From an uncultured Clostridia bacterium (GTDB lineage: Bacteria > Bacillota > Clostridia > UBA1381), in NCBI GenBank assembly GCA_934486495.1, contig CAKSPW010000001.1, positions 1 through 64,000 on the forward strand: a stretch of DNA of 64,000 bases, given 5' to 3'. Positions within the stretch are counted from its first letter, which is position 1. Every line of letters starts with the position of its first letter. Positions 1-7,539 of this stretch are shown here, piece after piece. The notes beneath the pieces are model-generated. The model was not told the origin of the DNA. It saw only the letters and a list, made by a program, of their open reading frames with translations, and made no database searches. Both the position numbers and the translations under genes were made by a program.

Positions 1-1
1 G

Positions 2-1021
2 GCATACTGCGTATATGATGCGGAGGTAATGATGCCGGGTGCGTCGTTTTGGTCCGATGAAAAAATAGAACGGTTTATGGGGCGGGAGCTTAAAGACGGT
101 GAGGAATACATATTCTTTAACGAAAGCGCACAGTCTGAGAGATATCTTGTTATTCAGTCGGAAAAAGAGGAAAGACGAATAGAGATAATTAAAAACTTTT
201 TTGATTATATGTCAAAAAAGGAGTTGCCGATAACGGTTATTTACAATTCTTCAATTACGTTTAAAAATGCCGGGGACTACTTTCAAAAGCTTAGGCGCAG
301 TATGATAAAAAGACTTATTCTCGGCAAGTCGCAGCTTATAGATACTCAGGAGAATACGGACGGCTTCGGTGATATAAGCCATCCTTACACTCTTGAGGAT
401 ATAGACAGGGCTGTTGCGGCAATAGCGGCCGGTGATAAAGACGGTCTTAAGGGCCTTCTTTCTATGCTGTTTTGCAAGATGTATAAGGCATCTTCAACGC
501 AAGAGGAAATAAATGATGTGCTAAACGTCATTCTCGATACCTATGTGCTCAGAAATCCCACAAATATACAGCGGAAGAATACAAGCGTTAAGCACGAGCT
601 TATAAATGCGCTTGCGGGATTTGTATCGTATGATGAGCTTTCCGACGATGTAGCTTCGATTATGATGACTCTGCGCAGTGACAAGAAAAACGAGGACAGA
701 TATGAAAAGCTTTCAAATGAGGTTGAATTGTACTTGATACAAAACTACAAGAAAAATATAACGAGTGATAATCTGTCCGATGAATTCGGATTTGTGCCGA
801 GCTACATAAGCCGTATTTTTAAGCGGCAAAAAGGAATATCCCCCAACGAGTTTTTAACACGTTACAGAATAGAAATCGCAAAACGCTATCTGCGTGAACA
901 GCCGGATATGAAGCTGAGGGAGCTTGCGTTATTGGTGGGGATTAAGGATTCTTACTATTTTTCAAAAATATTCAAAAAGGAAACAAATATGTGGCCGACG
1001 GAGTATTCAAAAAGAAATTAA
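2..1021 (+). CDS. AraC-family transcriptional regulator (5' end probably cut by the window)
   Basis: The last ~100 residues form a typical AraC/XylS double helix-turn-helix: a first HTH around ITSDNLSDEFGFVPSYISR and a second around LRELALLVGIKDSYYFSKIF, ending in the usual F-K-x-x-x-x-x-x-P-x-x-Y-S motif. The upstream ~220 residues resemble the linker region of YesN-like clostridial regulators (segments FQKLRRSMIKRLILGKSQL and YTLEDIDRAVAAIAAGD) and have no recognisable sugar-binding cupin. The frame stays open to the first base of the window, so the gene probably continues upstream. An internal start is possible at ATG 29 or 32, because GGAGG lies at 22-26. Target genes are unknown. The next gene starts about 220 bp downstream behind its own promoter, so it is not clearly co-transcribed. 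Confidence 0.8.
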   Translation, partial: AYCVYDAEVMMPGASFWSDEKIERFMGRELKDGEEYIFFNESAQSERYLVIQSEKEERRIEIIKNFFDYMSKKELPITVIYNSSITFKNAGDYFQKLRRSMIKRLILGKSQLIDTQENTDGFGDISHPYTLEDIDRAVAAIAAGDKDGLKGLLSMLFCKMYKASSTQEEINDVLNVILDTYVLRNPTNIQRKNTSVKHELINALAGFVSYDELSDDVASIMMTLRSDKKNEDRYEKLSNEVELYLIQNYKKNITSDNLSDEFGFVPSYISRIFKRQKGISPNEFLTRYRIEIAKRYLREQPDMKLRELALLVGIKDSYYFSKIFKKETNMWPTEYSKRN

Positions 1022-1063
1022 CTGTCGGTTACGGAATAAAAAATAGCTTTTAAATCATTCCGC

Positions 1064-1109
1064 GCCGAAAAGATTTGCAATCCGATAAAGTATTGTGAGT
1101 CTTTTCGGC
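1064..1109 (+). other. Long-loop hairpin downstream of the AraC gene
   Basis: A perfect 10-bp stem (GCCGAAAAGA at 1064-1073 with TCTTTTCGGC at 1100-1109) encloses a 26-nt loop. It lies between the regulator stop and the next promoter. It may be a weak terminator or processing site, but there is no clear T-run after it. Confidence 0.4.
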
Positions 1110-1174
1110 TTAACAATTATACGGCATTTTTGCGAAACATAATATTGTTTACACATTGTTTACAATATATAGGA

Positions 1175-1203
1175 TTGACGAAAAAAGAAGTAGATGATAA
1201 AAT
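1175..1203 (+). promoter_or_regulatory. Sigma-A promoter for the zinc-ribbon/mreB/trmN6 run
   Basis: TTGACG (1175-1180) and TAAAAT (1198-1203) are separated by 17 bp. The start codon of the zinc-ribbon membrane protein lies about 40 bp downstream. Confidence 0.65.
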
Positions 1204-1242
1204 ATAATATGAGTAAATTGTCATTTGAAAGGTTTTGAGTTT

Positions 1243-2112
1243 ATGAGAAGTTGTATATATTGCGGAAGAGAACTTGAAAAGGGCGAAAGCTGCAGCTGTG
1301 CCGGTGCGGTAAGAGCGAGAAAAGAAAAAGAAGAAAAAGAAGAAAAAGAGCAGAGTACGTATGAAAATACAAACGCCCGTGATGAAAACACAAAAACCGG
1401 TTGGCAGGATAACGTGTACAGGACGGGATATACGAAAAAGGAAAAAACAAGATTCCGTGACAAATTCAAACGAGCTAAAAAGTTTAAAAAGCACACCTTT
1501 AATTCATCTGAATTTAAAAGTGCGGCAGGCGATGTTTCCGGCTTTGCAAAACGCTTTATGCGCGAGCCCGTATCTGCCGTATCAAATCCGGGATTTATGA
1601 ATATGTGGCAGATTATATTTATAATCGTATTTACAAGTCTGTCTTTAGCCATGTGCGGGTATTTTGCATATGCAAGACTGATACGTAATATTCTCGGCGG
1701 ACTTGCAGCGGGAATTGCAATGCCGGGCTACGGAATCGGTGCAATGATTGAATCAACGCTTTACTCGTCACTTGCGCTTATAGCCGTATTTTTCGTTTAT
1801 CTCGGAGTGCTTTACTTTGTAAACAGATTTGTTATGAAATCACGCACAACGTTCAAATCATTTATCGTTCGTCCCGTTGCCGCCATGACACCGCTGCTTG
1901 TGATGTCGGTGATAGGCATTTTGATAAACTTTTTCACGATATATGCTACAGTCATGCTTGTTATGACAGGTGTTGTTATGTGGCTTGTGCTGACATATGA
2001 GGGATTAAGAACCGAATGGAGCTTTGCCTCGGCGGAAAAGACGATGTATTGTATGTCGTTGGCGTTTTTCGTGTTTTTTGTTGTAATGTTCAATGTTCTG
2101 AGAGTTATTTGA
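1243..2112 (+). CDS. Zinc-ribbon membrane protein of unknown function
   Basis: The N-terminus has a short zinc-ribbon-like knuckle (MRSCIYCGREL, then CSC). A highly charged Lys/Glu-rich linker of about 70 residues follows, then a C-terminal half with four or five hydrophobic membrane segments (for example around MWQIIFIIVFTSLSLAMCG and LALIAVFFVYLGVLYF). The chosen ATG at 1243 has a GAAAGG site 10 bases upstream; a TTG at 1225 is a poorer alternative. The layout (ribbon, charged linker, multi-pass domain) matches a broad group of uncharacterised Firmicute 'zinc ribbon domain-containing' proteins. It is followed 13 bp later by an MreB homologue, so a link to envelope organisation is possible but is inferred only from position. 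Confidence 0.7.
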   Translation: MRSCIYCGRELEKGESCSCAGAVRARKEKEEKEEKEQSTYENTNARDENTKTGWQDNVYRTGYTKKEKTRFRDKFKRAKKFKKHTFNSSEFKSAAGDVSGFAKRFMREPVSAVSNPGFMNMWQIIFIIVFTSLSLAMCGYFAYARLIRNILGGLAAGIAMPGYGIGAMIESTLYSSLALIAVFFVYLGVLYFVNRFVMKSRTTFKSFIVRPVAAMTPLLVMSVIGILINFFTIYATVMLVMTGVVMWLVLTYEGLRTEWSFASAEKTMYCMSLAFFVFFVVMFNVLRVI

Positions 2113-2125
2113 GGAGAGATATATA

Positions 2126-3151
2126 ATGTTTAACACTTCAATAGGAATTGACCTCGGAACAGCGTCCGTTGTTGTTTATCTTAAGGGGAAAGGAATTATT
2201 TTAAATGAGCCGTCCGTAATAGCGGTTGATAAAAACAGCGGAGAAACGGTTGCCGTAGGCAGCAGTGCACAGGTTATGCTCGGCAGAAATCCGCCCGAAA
2301 TAGAGGTTTCAAGACCGCTTCGGTCGGGGGTTATTTCAAGCTATACGCTTACGGAGGCAATGATTAAGGCTTTTCTCGGCAAGGCTATGCGCAGAACGGT
2401 CGGCAGACCGCGTATTATGATGTGCGTTCCGTCCGGAGTAACCGATGTTGAGCAAAGAGCCGTAATAGAAACTGCACGCCAAATGGGCGGAAAAGAAATA
2501 TTTATAATGGAGGAGCCGGTTGCGGCGGCGCTCGGGGCAGGTATCGACGTAACGATGCCGCGCGGCGCAATGGTTATAGATATAGGCGGAGGTACTACCG
2601 ATATAGCTGCAATATCTGTCGGAAAGATAATATCGGGACGTTCGCTTAAGATTGCAGGAGACGATTTTACCGATGCTGTTGTAAGGTATATGAGAAAAAA
2701 ATACAATCTTATTGTCGGTCCTCAAACGGCGGAGCATATTAAGATAACCATAGGCGGAGCAAAGCAAAGAAACGAAAATATTTCATGCGTTGCAAGAGGT
2801 ATATGCACCGTCAGCGGTATGCCGAAGGCAGTTATGGTATCCTCACATGAGATTAAGCCGTGCTTTGATGATTTTATACACAATATAACGGAGCGTTCAA
2901 AGGACGTGCTTGAGGAAATATCTCCGCAGCTTCAGGCGGATATTTTAGAGGACGGAATCGTATTAACGGGCGGCGGAAGCTTGCTTTACGGACTTTCGGA
3001 CAGGCTTTCGGAGGAAATAGGAGTTAAAACCCGTGTTGCCGATTTTGCAGCGTCATGTGTTGCAAAGGGTGCGGGCTTTGCGCTTGATAAGCTGCGTGAC
3101 GAAGAAAATTTCAGATATTATAAAAAGGCGTATATAACAAATGCTAAATAA
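2126..3151 (+). CDS. mreB: MreB/Mbl-family actin-like cell-shape protein
   Basis: This is the bacterial actin fold of the MreB family, which forms membrane-associated filaments that guide cell-wall elongation. The phosphate-1 loop IGIDLGTASVVVY is at the N-terminus, the phosphate-2 motif MVIDIGGGTTDIAAIS is near residue 155, and the adenosine motif ILEDGIVLTGGGSLLYGL is near residue 280. The length of 341 aa is normal for MreB, Mbl or MreBH, and the sequence alone does not separate these paralogues. The usual mreC-mreD partners are absent. Instead the gene sits between a zinc-ribbon membrane protein and trmN6, which suggests an extra Mbl/MreBH-like copy. Its 3' end overlaps trmN6 by 11 bp. 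Confidence 0.9.
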   Translation: MFNTSIGIDLGTASVVVYLKGKGIILNEPSVIAVDKNSGETVAVGSSAQVMLGRNPPEIEVSRPLRSGVISSYTLTEAMIKAFLGKAMRRTVGRPRIMMCVPSGVTDVEQRAVIETARQMGGKEIFIMEEPVAAALGAGIDVTMPRGAMVIDIGGGTTDIAAISVGKIISGRSLKIAGDDFTDAVVRYMRKKYNLIVGPQTAEHIKITIGGAKQRNENISCVARGICTVSGMPKAVMVSSHEIKPCFDDFIHNITERSKDVLEEISPQLQADILEDGIVLTGGGSLLYGLSDRLSEEIGVKTRVADFAASCVAKGAGFALDKLRDEENFRYYKKAYITNAK

Positions 3152-3896
3152 AGAATATTTAAACGATGATGAAATACTATCCGATTTACAGCGTGACAAT
3201 CTGTTTATATTGCAGAAGAAATCCGGCTTTAAATTCGGAACGGACGCCGTGTTGCTTTCTGATTTTGCAAGTGAAATACGGTCTGATAGAATAATTGACC
3301 TTTGTACAGGCGGTGCGATTGTGCCTATTCTTCTTTTTGCGAAAACTTCGGCACGGGAAATATACGGTGTTGAAATACAGCATGAAAGTGCGGATATGGC
3401 AAAGCGTTCTGTTTTGTTAAACGGTATAGAGGACAGAGTTAAAATTATAGAGAGCGATTTAAAAAAGCTTGATTTGGAAAAAAGGAGCTTTGATACGGTA
3501 ACGTGCAATCCGCCGTATATGAAAATCGGAAGTGCGATTATAAATGAGCTTGATGAAAAAACAATAGCTCGCCATGAAGTGCTCTGTACGATAGACGACG
3601 TTGTTAGGGTGTCATCGGAATTGCTTAAAAACAAAGGACATCTCGTTATGGTGCATCGACCGATCAGGCTTTGTGATGTGACAGAAGCGATGAGAAAGTA
3701 CGATATAGAGCCGAAGCGAATAAGATTTGTTCATTCAAAAGCCGATAAGCCGCCCGTGCTTTTTCTGATAGACGGAATGTATAAGGGCGGAAGCGAGCTT
3801 AAGGTATTGCCGCCGCTGATTCTTCAAAACCAAAACGGAGAAGAAAGCGACGAGGTTAAAAGGATTTACGGAAGAAATTATACGGAAAGGTTTTGA
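3141..3896 (+). CDS. trmN6: tRNA1(Val) (adenine37-N6)-methyltransferase family protein (YabB/TrmN6)
   Basis: This is a Rossmann-fold SAM-dependent methyltransferase. The SAM-binding region IIDLCTGGAIVPILLFAK is near residue 50. The catalytic N6-adenine motif NPPYMKIG is near residue 125. The length of 251 aa fits the TrmN6/YfiC (YabB in Bacillus) family, which modifies A37 next to the tRNA-Val anticodon. It is translationally coupled on both sides: its start lies inside the mreB 3' end and its stop overlaps the start of rsmI. The yabB-rsmI neighbourhood is the classic Firmicute arrangement, although the small GIY-YIG gene usually found between them is missing. Confidence 0.85.
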   Translation: MLNKEYLNDDEILSDLQRDNLFILQKKSGFKFGTDAVLLSDFASEIRSDRIIDLCTGGAIVPILLFAKTSAREIYGVEIQHESADMAKRSVLLNGIEDRVKIIESDLKKLDLEKRSFDTVTCNPPYMKIGSAIINELDEKTIARHEVLCTIDDVVRVSSELLKNKGHLVMVHRPIRLCDVTEAMRKYDIEPKRIRFVHSKADKPPVLFLIDGMYKGGSELKVLPPLILQNQNGEESDEVKRIYGRNYTERF

Positions 3897-4738
3897 TTGG
3901 TTTGAAGGGTACGCTGTATTTGTGCGCAACTCCGATAGGGAATCTCGGCGATGTATCGTCGAGGTTTTTGGAAACATTTAAATTTGTTGATATAATTGCT
4001 GCGGAGGATACGCGTCAAACGATAAAGCTTTTAAATTATTTTGATATTCAAAAGCCGCTTACAAGCTATCATGAGCATAACAAGGCTTCAAAGGGAGAGT
4101 ATCTTATCGGTCTTATGGAGGAGGGCAAAAATGTAGCGCTTGTTTCGGATGCCGGAACACCGGCTATTTCCGACCCGGGTGAGGATTTGGTTAGGCTTTG
4201 CATAGAGCATGACATTACCGTTACAACCATTCCGGGCCCCGTTGCACTTATAAATGCGCTTATATTGTCTGGCCTCCCTACAAGGCGGTTTGCATTCGAG
4301 GGTTTTTTATCCGTTAATAAACGTCACAGAAACGAACATTTAAAATCGGTAAAGGATGATACTCATACTCTCATTTTTTACGAGGCACCGCATAAGCTTA
4401 AATACACGCTAAGAGATATGCTCGATATTTTCGGCGACAGAAAAATAGCGCTTGTTCGAGAGCTTACAAAGCTGCACGAGGAGGTAAAGCGCACAACGCT
4501 TGCCGAAGCGGTGGAATATTACGAAACGGAGAAGCCGCGCGGCGAGTATGTTATTGTAATAAACGGTGCGGAGCAGGGCGAAAAAAAGGCATTTTGGCAG
4601 GATATGAGCGTGACGGAACACGTGGATTATTATGTGGAAAAGGGAAATGCACCTAAGGATGCCGTAAAGCTTGCCGCAACGGACAGACAAGTCCCAAAAC
4701 GTGAGGTATACAACGAATATCACGGTATTGGCGATTGA
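3893..4738 (+). CDS. rsmI: 16S rRNA (cytidine1402-2'-O)-methyltransferase RsmI
   Basis: This tetrapyrrole-methylase-fold enzyme 2'-O-methylates C1402 in the decoding centre of 16S rRNA. The family N-terminus LYLCATPIGNLGD is clear, followed by AAEDTRQTIKLLNYF, SYHEHN, LVSDAGTPAISDPGEDLV and the P-loop-like TIPGPVALINALILSGLPT. The length of about 280 aa is normal. The start is a TTG, either at 3893 (overlapping the previous stop) or at 3902. The latter gives the typical MKGTLYL beginning, but its ribosome-site spacing is long. Confidence 0.92.
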   Translation: MIGLKGTLYLCATPIGNLGDVSSRFLETFKFVDIIAAEDTRQTIKLLNYFDIQKPLTSYHEHNKASKGEYLIGLMEEGKNVALVSDAGTPAISDPGEDLVRLCIEHDITVTTIPGPVALINALILSGLPTRRFAFEGFLSVNKRHRNEHLKSVKDDTHTLIFYEAPHKLKYTLRDMLDIFGDRKIALVRELTKLHEEVKRTTLAEAVEYYETEKPRGEYVIVINGAEQGEKKAFWQDMSVTEHVDYYVEKGNAPKDAVKLAATDRQVPKREVYNEYHGIGD

Positions 4739-4763
4739 TTTTACTTTTAAAGAGGTGATTGTG

Positions 4764-5069
4764 ATGAACTCGAAGAATAAGAAAAAGCTTATAGTTGCAG
4801 CTGCGGCAGGTGCGGCGCTTTGCTGGGGATATTTGAAAAAGAGCGGAGTTGTAAACAGACTTGCATATTCAAGCGAGCATGAGGCTGTTGCAAGATATGT
4901 GGAAAGTCATTACAGCGGAGCGGCATACTCGCAGATACAACCGACCGCTCACGGATGTATGACAGTTGTCACAAAGCAGGACGGCAGCAGGATTGTGCTT
5001 ACTTTTGAGAAAGCATATGACGGAGCATACGTTTTTTCGGAAACGCCGTTTTGCGATAAAAAATCATAA
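4764..5069 (+). CDS. Small membrane-anchored protein, unknown
   Basis: A 101-residue product starts at ATG 4764 with AGAGGTG seven bases upstream. A basic N-terminus (KNKKK) precedes one Ala-rich hydrophobic segment (IVAAAAGAALCWGYL). A ~75-residue soluble part with no known motif follows. It is probably anchored in the membrane with a short extracytoplasmic domain. It follows rsmI by 25 bp and is the last gene of the run before the terminator at 5117-5148. No family is recognised. Confidence 0.6.
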   Translation: MNSKNKKKLIVAAAAGAALCWGYLKKSGVVNRLAYSSEHEAVARYVESHYSGAAYSQIQPTAHGCMTVVTKQDGSRIVLTFEKAYDGAYVFSETPFCDKKS

Positions 5070-5116
5070 ATAATTTCGGTTATTCGCCGGCAGACAAGCA
5101 GTGATAACCTAAAAAT

Positions 5117-5148
5117 CGGTATGTTGCATTTGCAATATGCCGTTTTTT
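5117..5148 (+). terminator. Rho-independent terminator
   Basis: A 12-bp stem (5117-5128 with 5131-5142, allowing two G-U pairs) is followed by six Ts (5143-5148). It closes the mreB-rsmI run before the alpha-galactosidase promoter. Confidence 0.75.
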
Positions 5149-5167
5149 AAAATATAAAGAAATCGTA

Positions 5168-5196
5168 TTGACTTTTTAAGAAAAGTGTGATATACT
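5168..5196 (+). promoter_or_regulatory. Sigma-A promoter of the alpha-galactosidase gene
   Basis: TTGACT (5168-5173) and TATACT (5191-5196) have a 17-bp spacer. The 5' UTR to ATG 5275 is about 70 nt. No clear operator or catabolite-repression site was seen. Confidence 0.7.
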
Positions 5197-5274
5197 CTAT
5201 CCGCGTAAATTTATCGGAATTTCGCATGGTGATGTAAATATGCTTTATAAGCAAAAGAAAGGGGTATATTAAAT

Positions 5275-7224
5275 ATGAACAATGACAATTTTATCGTAAG
5301 GGAATACGGTGACAATTCAAGCGGTTGGGTAACCTCCGGACATAAAACCGTAAAATTTGAGGAAAAAGAAAATGGTGTGTTTTTATCCGAAAAATTTAAA
5401 GTAAAGAAAAATGCGTTAAAATACGCAGACGCTGTATGCCAAAGCATCACGGTTAAAAACATTTCTCACGGCGAAGTATGCTTAAAACAGGTAAGCTCGG
5501 CTTTTGTTGATGAAATAGGCGAGGGAGGAATTATTCCCTGGCATGATGACAGGCGGTTTGTTATACATTATTGTCACAGTGCATGGCAGGGCGAGGCGCA
5601 GTGGCGTCACTTGACGCTTAGCGAGGCAGGATTGTATTATTCGTCAAACCATGTGTGTGCAAATGCTTTTGTTTTGCGTTCTGTCGGAAATCAGAGTACA
5701 GCTGTTTATTATCCGGTATTATTTCTTGAAGATAAGGAGCTTGGAAAGACATGGTTCTTTGAGGCCGAATGTGCATGGAATTGGTACATGGAAATAGGAA
5801 CAGACAATAACAACACGCTGTATGCGGAAATTAACAGTGCGTTTTGCAATAATGACGGCTGGTGCAAAACGCTTTTATCCGATGAGGAATACACGTCGTC
5901 GGAGTGTATATACGGTTGCACGAACGGCGGATTTGAGGAAGCGGCGGCAGCGCTTATCAAATGCAAAAGAATGAGAAAAGAAAGAAAGTTTGATACAATT
6001 CCGGTAGTGTTTAATGACTATATGAATTGTATTTGGACAAAAACTCTTTCGAAAACTCTCAAACCGATTGTCGATGCTGCGGCAAAAGCCGGTTGTGAAG
6101 TTTTTTGCATGGATGCCGGGTGGTATCGTGACATGACCGACGAGGAAAAGCTCGGGGATTGGCAGCCGGAGAATGCGAGATTTGACGGCGGCTTTGATGA
6201 AATGATAAAATACATATCTTCAAAGGGGATGCAGCCGGGTGTGTGGCTTGAAATTGACAGCATAACGGAAAACTCGGATTTTTTTGCTGATAATAAAGAT
6301 TGTCTGCTTAAAAAATGCGGATATTTTGCCGGCGGCGGTGGCAGATACCTTGCGGACTTTACACAAAGCGAAGTCAGAAGCCGATTTATGAAGATATTCG
6401 ATATGCTCTACTCAAAGGGAGTACGATTTATAAAAAATGATTATAATCAAACCTCGGGCATAGGTTATGACGGCGGAAGCGAAAAGCTGCGTGAATGTTC
6501 GGAGGCGTTTAACGGCTTTATAGACGAGGTCTGCGAAAAATATCCCGATTTGATTATCGAAAACTGCGGCAGCGGCGCTATGAGGGCTGACGGCGAAACA
6601 ATGAAGCATTTCCAAATGTTCAGCACAAGCGATCAGGAAATGTATTATAACAATCCGTCAATCGTTTCCGGTACACAGGCATATTCGGCGCCTGAAAAAT
6701 GCGGTATTTGGTCATACCCTTATCCGCTTAAATATGATAATCTCAGCGAAAGCTACGATGAATATTTTAACGGGGAATGTATAAGCAAATACAAAAACGG
6801 TGAGGAAACGTCGTTTAATATGATTAATTCGATGTTCGGTGTAATGTATCTTTCGGGGCATATAGAGTATGCGGACGAGAAGAATTTTAATCTTATTGCC
6901 GACGGTGTTGAACTTTATAAGAAAAACAGGGACTTTATAAAAGAAGCATACCCGATATATCCGTGCGGAACGATTAATATGGAAAAGCAGGGATTTTTCT
7001 GCTACGGCCTAAAAACCGATAAAAAAATTATGCTTGCCGTATGGAGAATAAATTCTGCGAACAGTACGGAAATGTTTGACCTGTCGTCATATACCGGAGA
7101 AAAATCCTCGGTAAAGCTTATCTATCCCGAAAAACTTCAAACAAGGTATCACTTTGTCGGCGGACGTCTTACGGTTGAGCTTAAAGAGCAAATGTCGGCG
7201 AGATTGTTTGAATTTACATTATAA
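5275..7224 (+). CDS. GH36-type alpha-galactosidase
   Basis: This glycoside hydrolase removes terminal alpha-1,6-galactose from raffinose-family sugars or galactomannan. It carries an N-terminal beta-sandwich, then a TIM barrel with GH36 landmarks: CMDAGWY near residue 280, PGVWLEID, and the nucleophile Asp389 in IKNDYN. ENCGSGAMRADG follows, then the acid/base Asp453 in FSTSDQ, and finally a small C-terminal beta domain. There is no signal peptide, so it is probably cytoplasmic and acts on imported oligosaccharides. At 649 residues it is slightly shorter than the ~720-residue GH36 group I enzymes. It is monocistronic, bounded by its own promoter and a strong hairpin downstream. No transporter or sugar regulator is adjacent. 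Confidence 0.88.
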   Translation: MNNDNFIVREYGDNSSGWVTSGHKTVKFEEKENGVFLSEKFKVKKNALKYADAVCQSITVKNISHGEVCLKQVSSAFVDEIGEGGIIPWHDDRRFVIHYCHSAWQGEAQWRHLTLSEAGLYYSSNHVCANAFVLRSVGNQSTAVYYPVLFLEDKELGKTWFFEAECAWNWYMEIGTDNNNTLYAEINSAFCNNDGWCKTLLSDEEYTSSECIYGCTNGGFEEAAAALIKCKRMRKERKFDTIPVVFNDYMNCIWTKTLSKTLKPIVDAAAKAGCEVFCMDAGWYRDMTDEEKLGDWQPENARFDGGFDEMIKYISSKGMQPGVWLEIDSITENSDFFADNKDCLLKKCGYFAGGGGRYLADFTQSEVRSRFMKIFDMLYSKGVRFIKNDYNQTSGIGYDGGSEKLRECSEAFNGFIDEVCEKYPDLIIENCGSGAMRADGETMKHFQMFSTSDQEMYYNNPSIVSGTQAYSAPEKCGIWSYPYPLKYDNLSESYDEYFNGECISKYKNGEETSFNMINSMFGVMYLSGHIEYADEKNFNLIADGVELYKKNRDFIKEAYPIYPCGTINMEKQGFFCYGLKTDKKIMLAVWRINSANSTEMFDLSSYTGEKSSVKLIYPEKLQTRYHFVGGRLTVELKEQMSARLFEFTL

Positions 7225-7240
7225 TAAAAGAGAATTCTTG

Positions 7241-7330
7241 TTATCCCCTTGAAAAAATTAAGGCTGTTTAAAAAGTCGATTGACTTTTTAAACAGCCCCT
7301 TTTTCAGTGACAAAAGTCATTTTAAGGTTT
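7241..7330 (+). repeat. Dispersed intergenic hairpin repeat, copy 1 (also terminator of the alpha-galactosidase gene)
   Basis: A perfect 16-bp stem (7262-7277 with 7282-7297) with a GATT loop is followed by a T-run. It is preceded by a TCCCCTTGAAAAAA segment. The same stem, loop and 5' flank recur at 31790-31861. There, a 20-bp piece present here just after the stem (about 7298-7317) is absent, and the match then resumes with CATTTTAAG. The rest of the gap to dnaG (7331-7539) is A/T-rich. I see only weak promoter-like matches in it. Confidence 0.75.
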
Positions 7331-7539
7331 GGCTCGGTACTCGGAGCAAAATTTAAAGGTGATTTTATATTTGACGGCGTATAGTATAAATGTGAACATA
7401 AATTTTTAAAAAAAGTGAGCGAAAATGTAGATAATAATTAAAAATGATAAAATCGTGTTACAAAATGAAAAAAGAGGGTAAATAAAAAGAGTGAATAAAT
7501 ATTGTGTTATCGGGAAACAATACAGGGGGTGATTATGCT

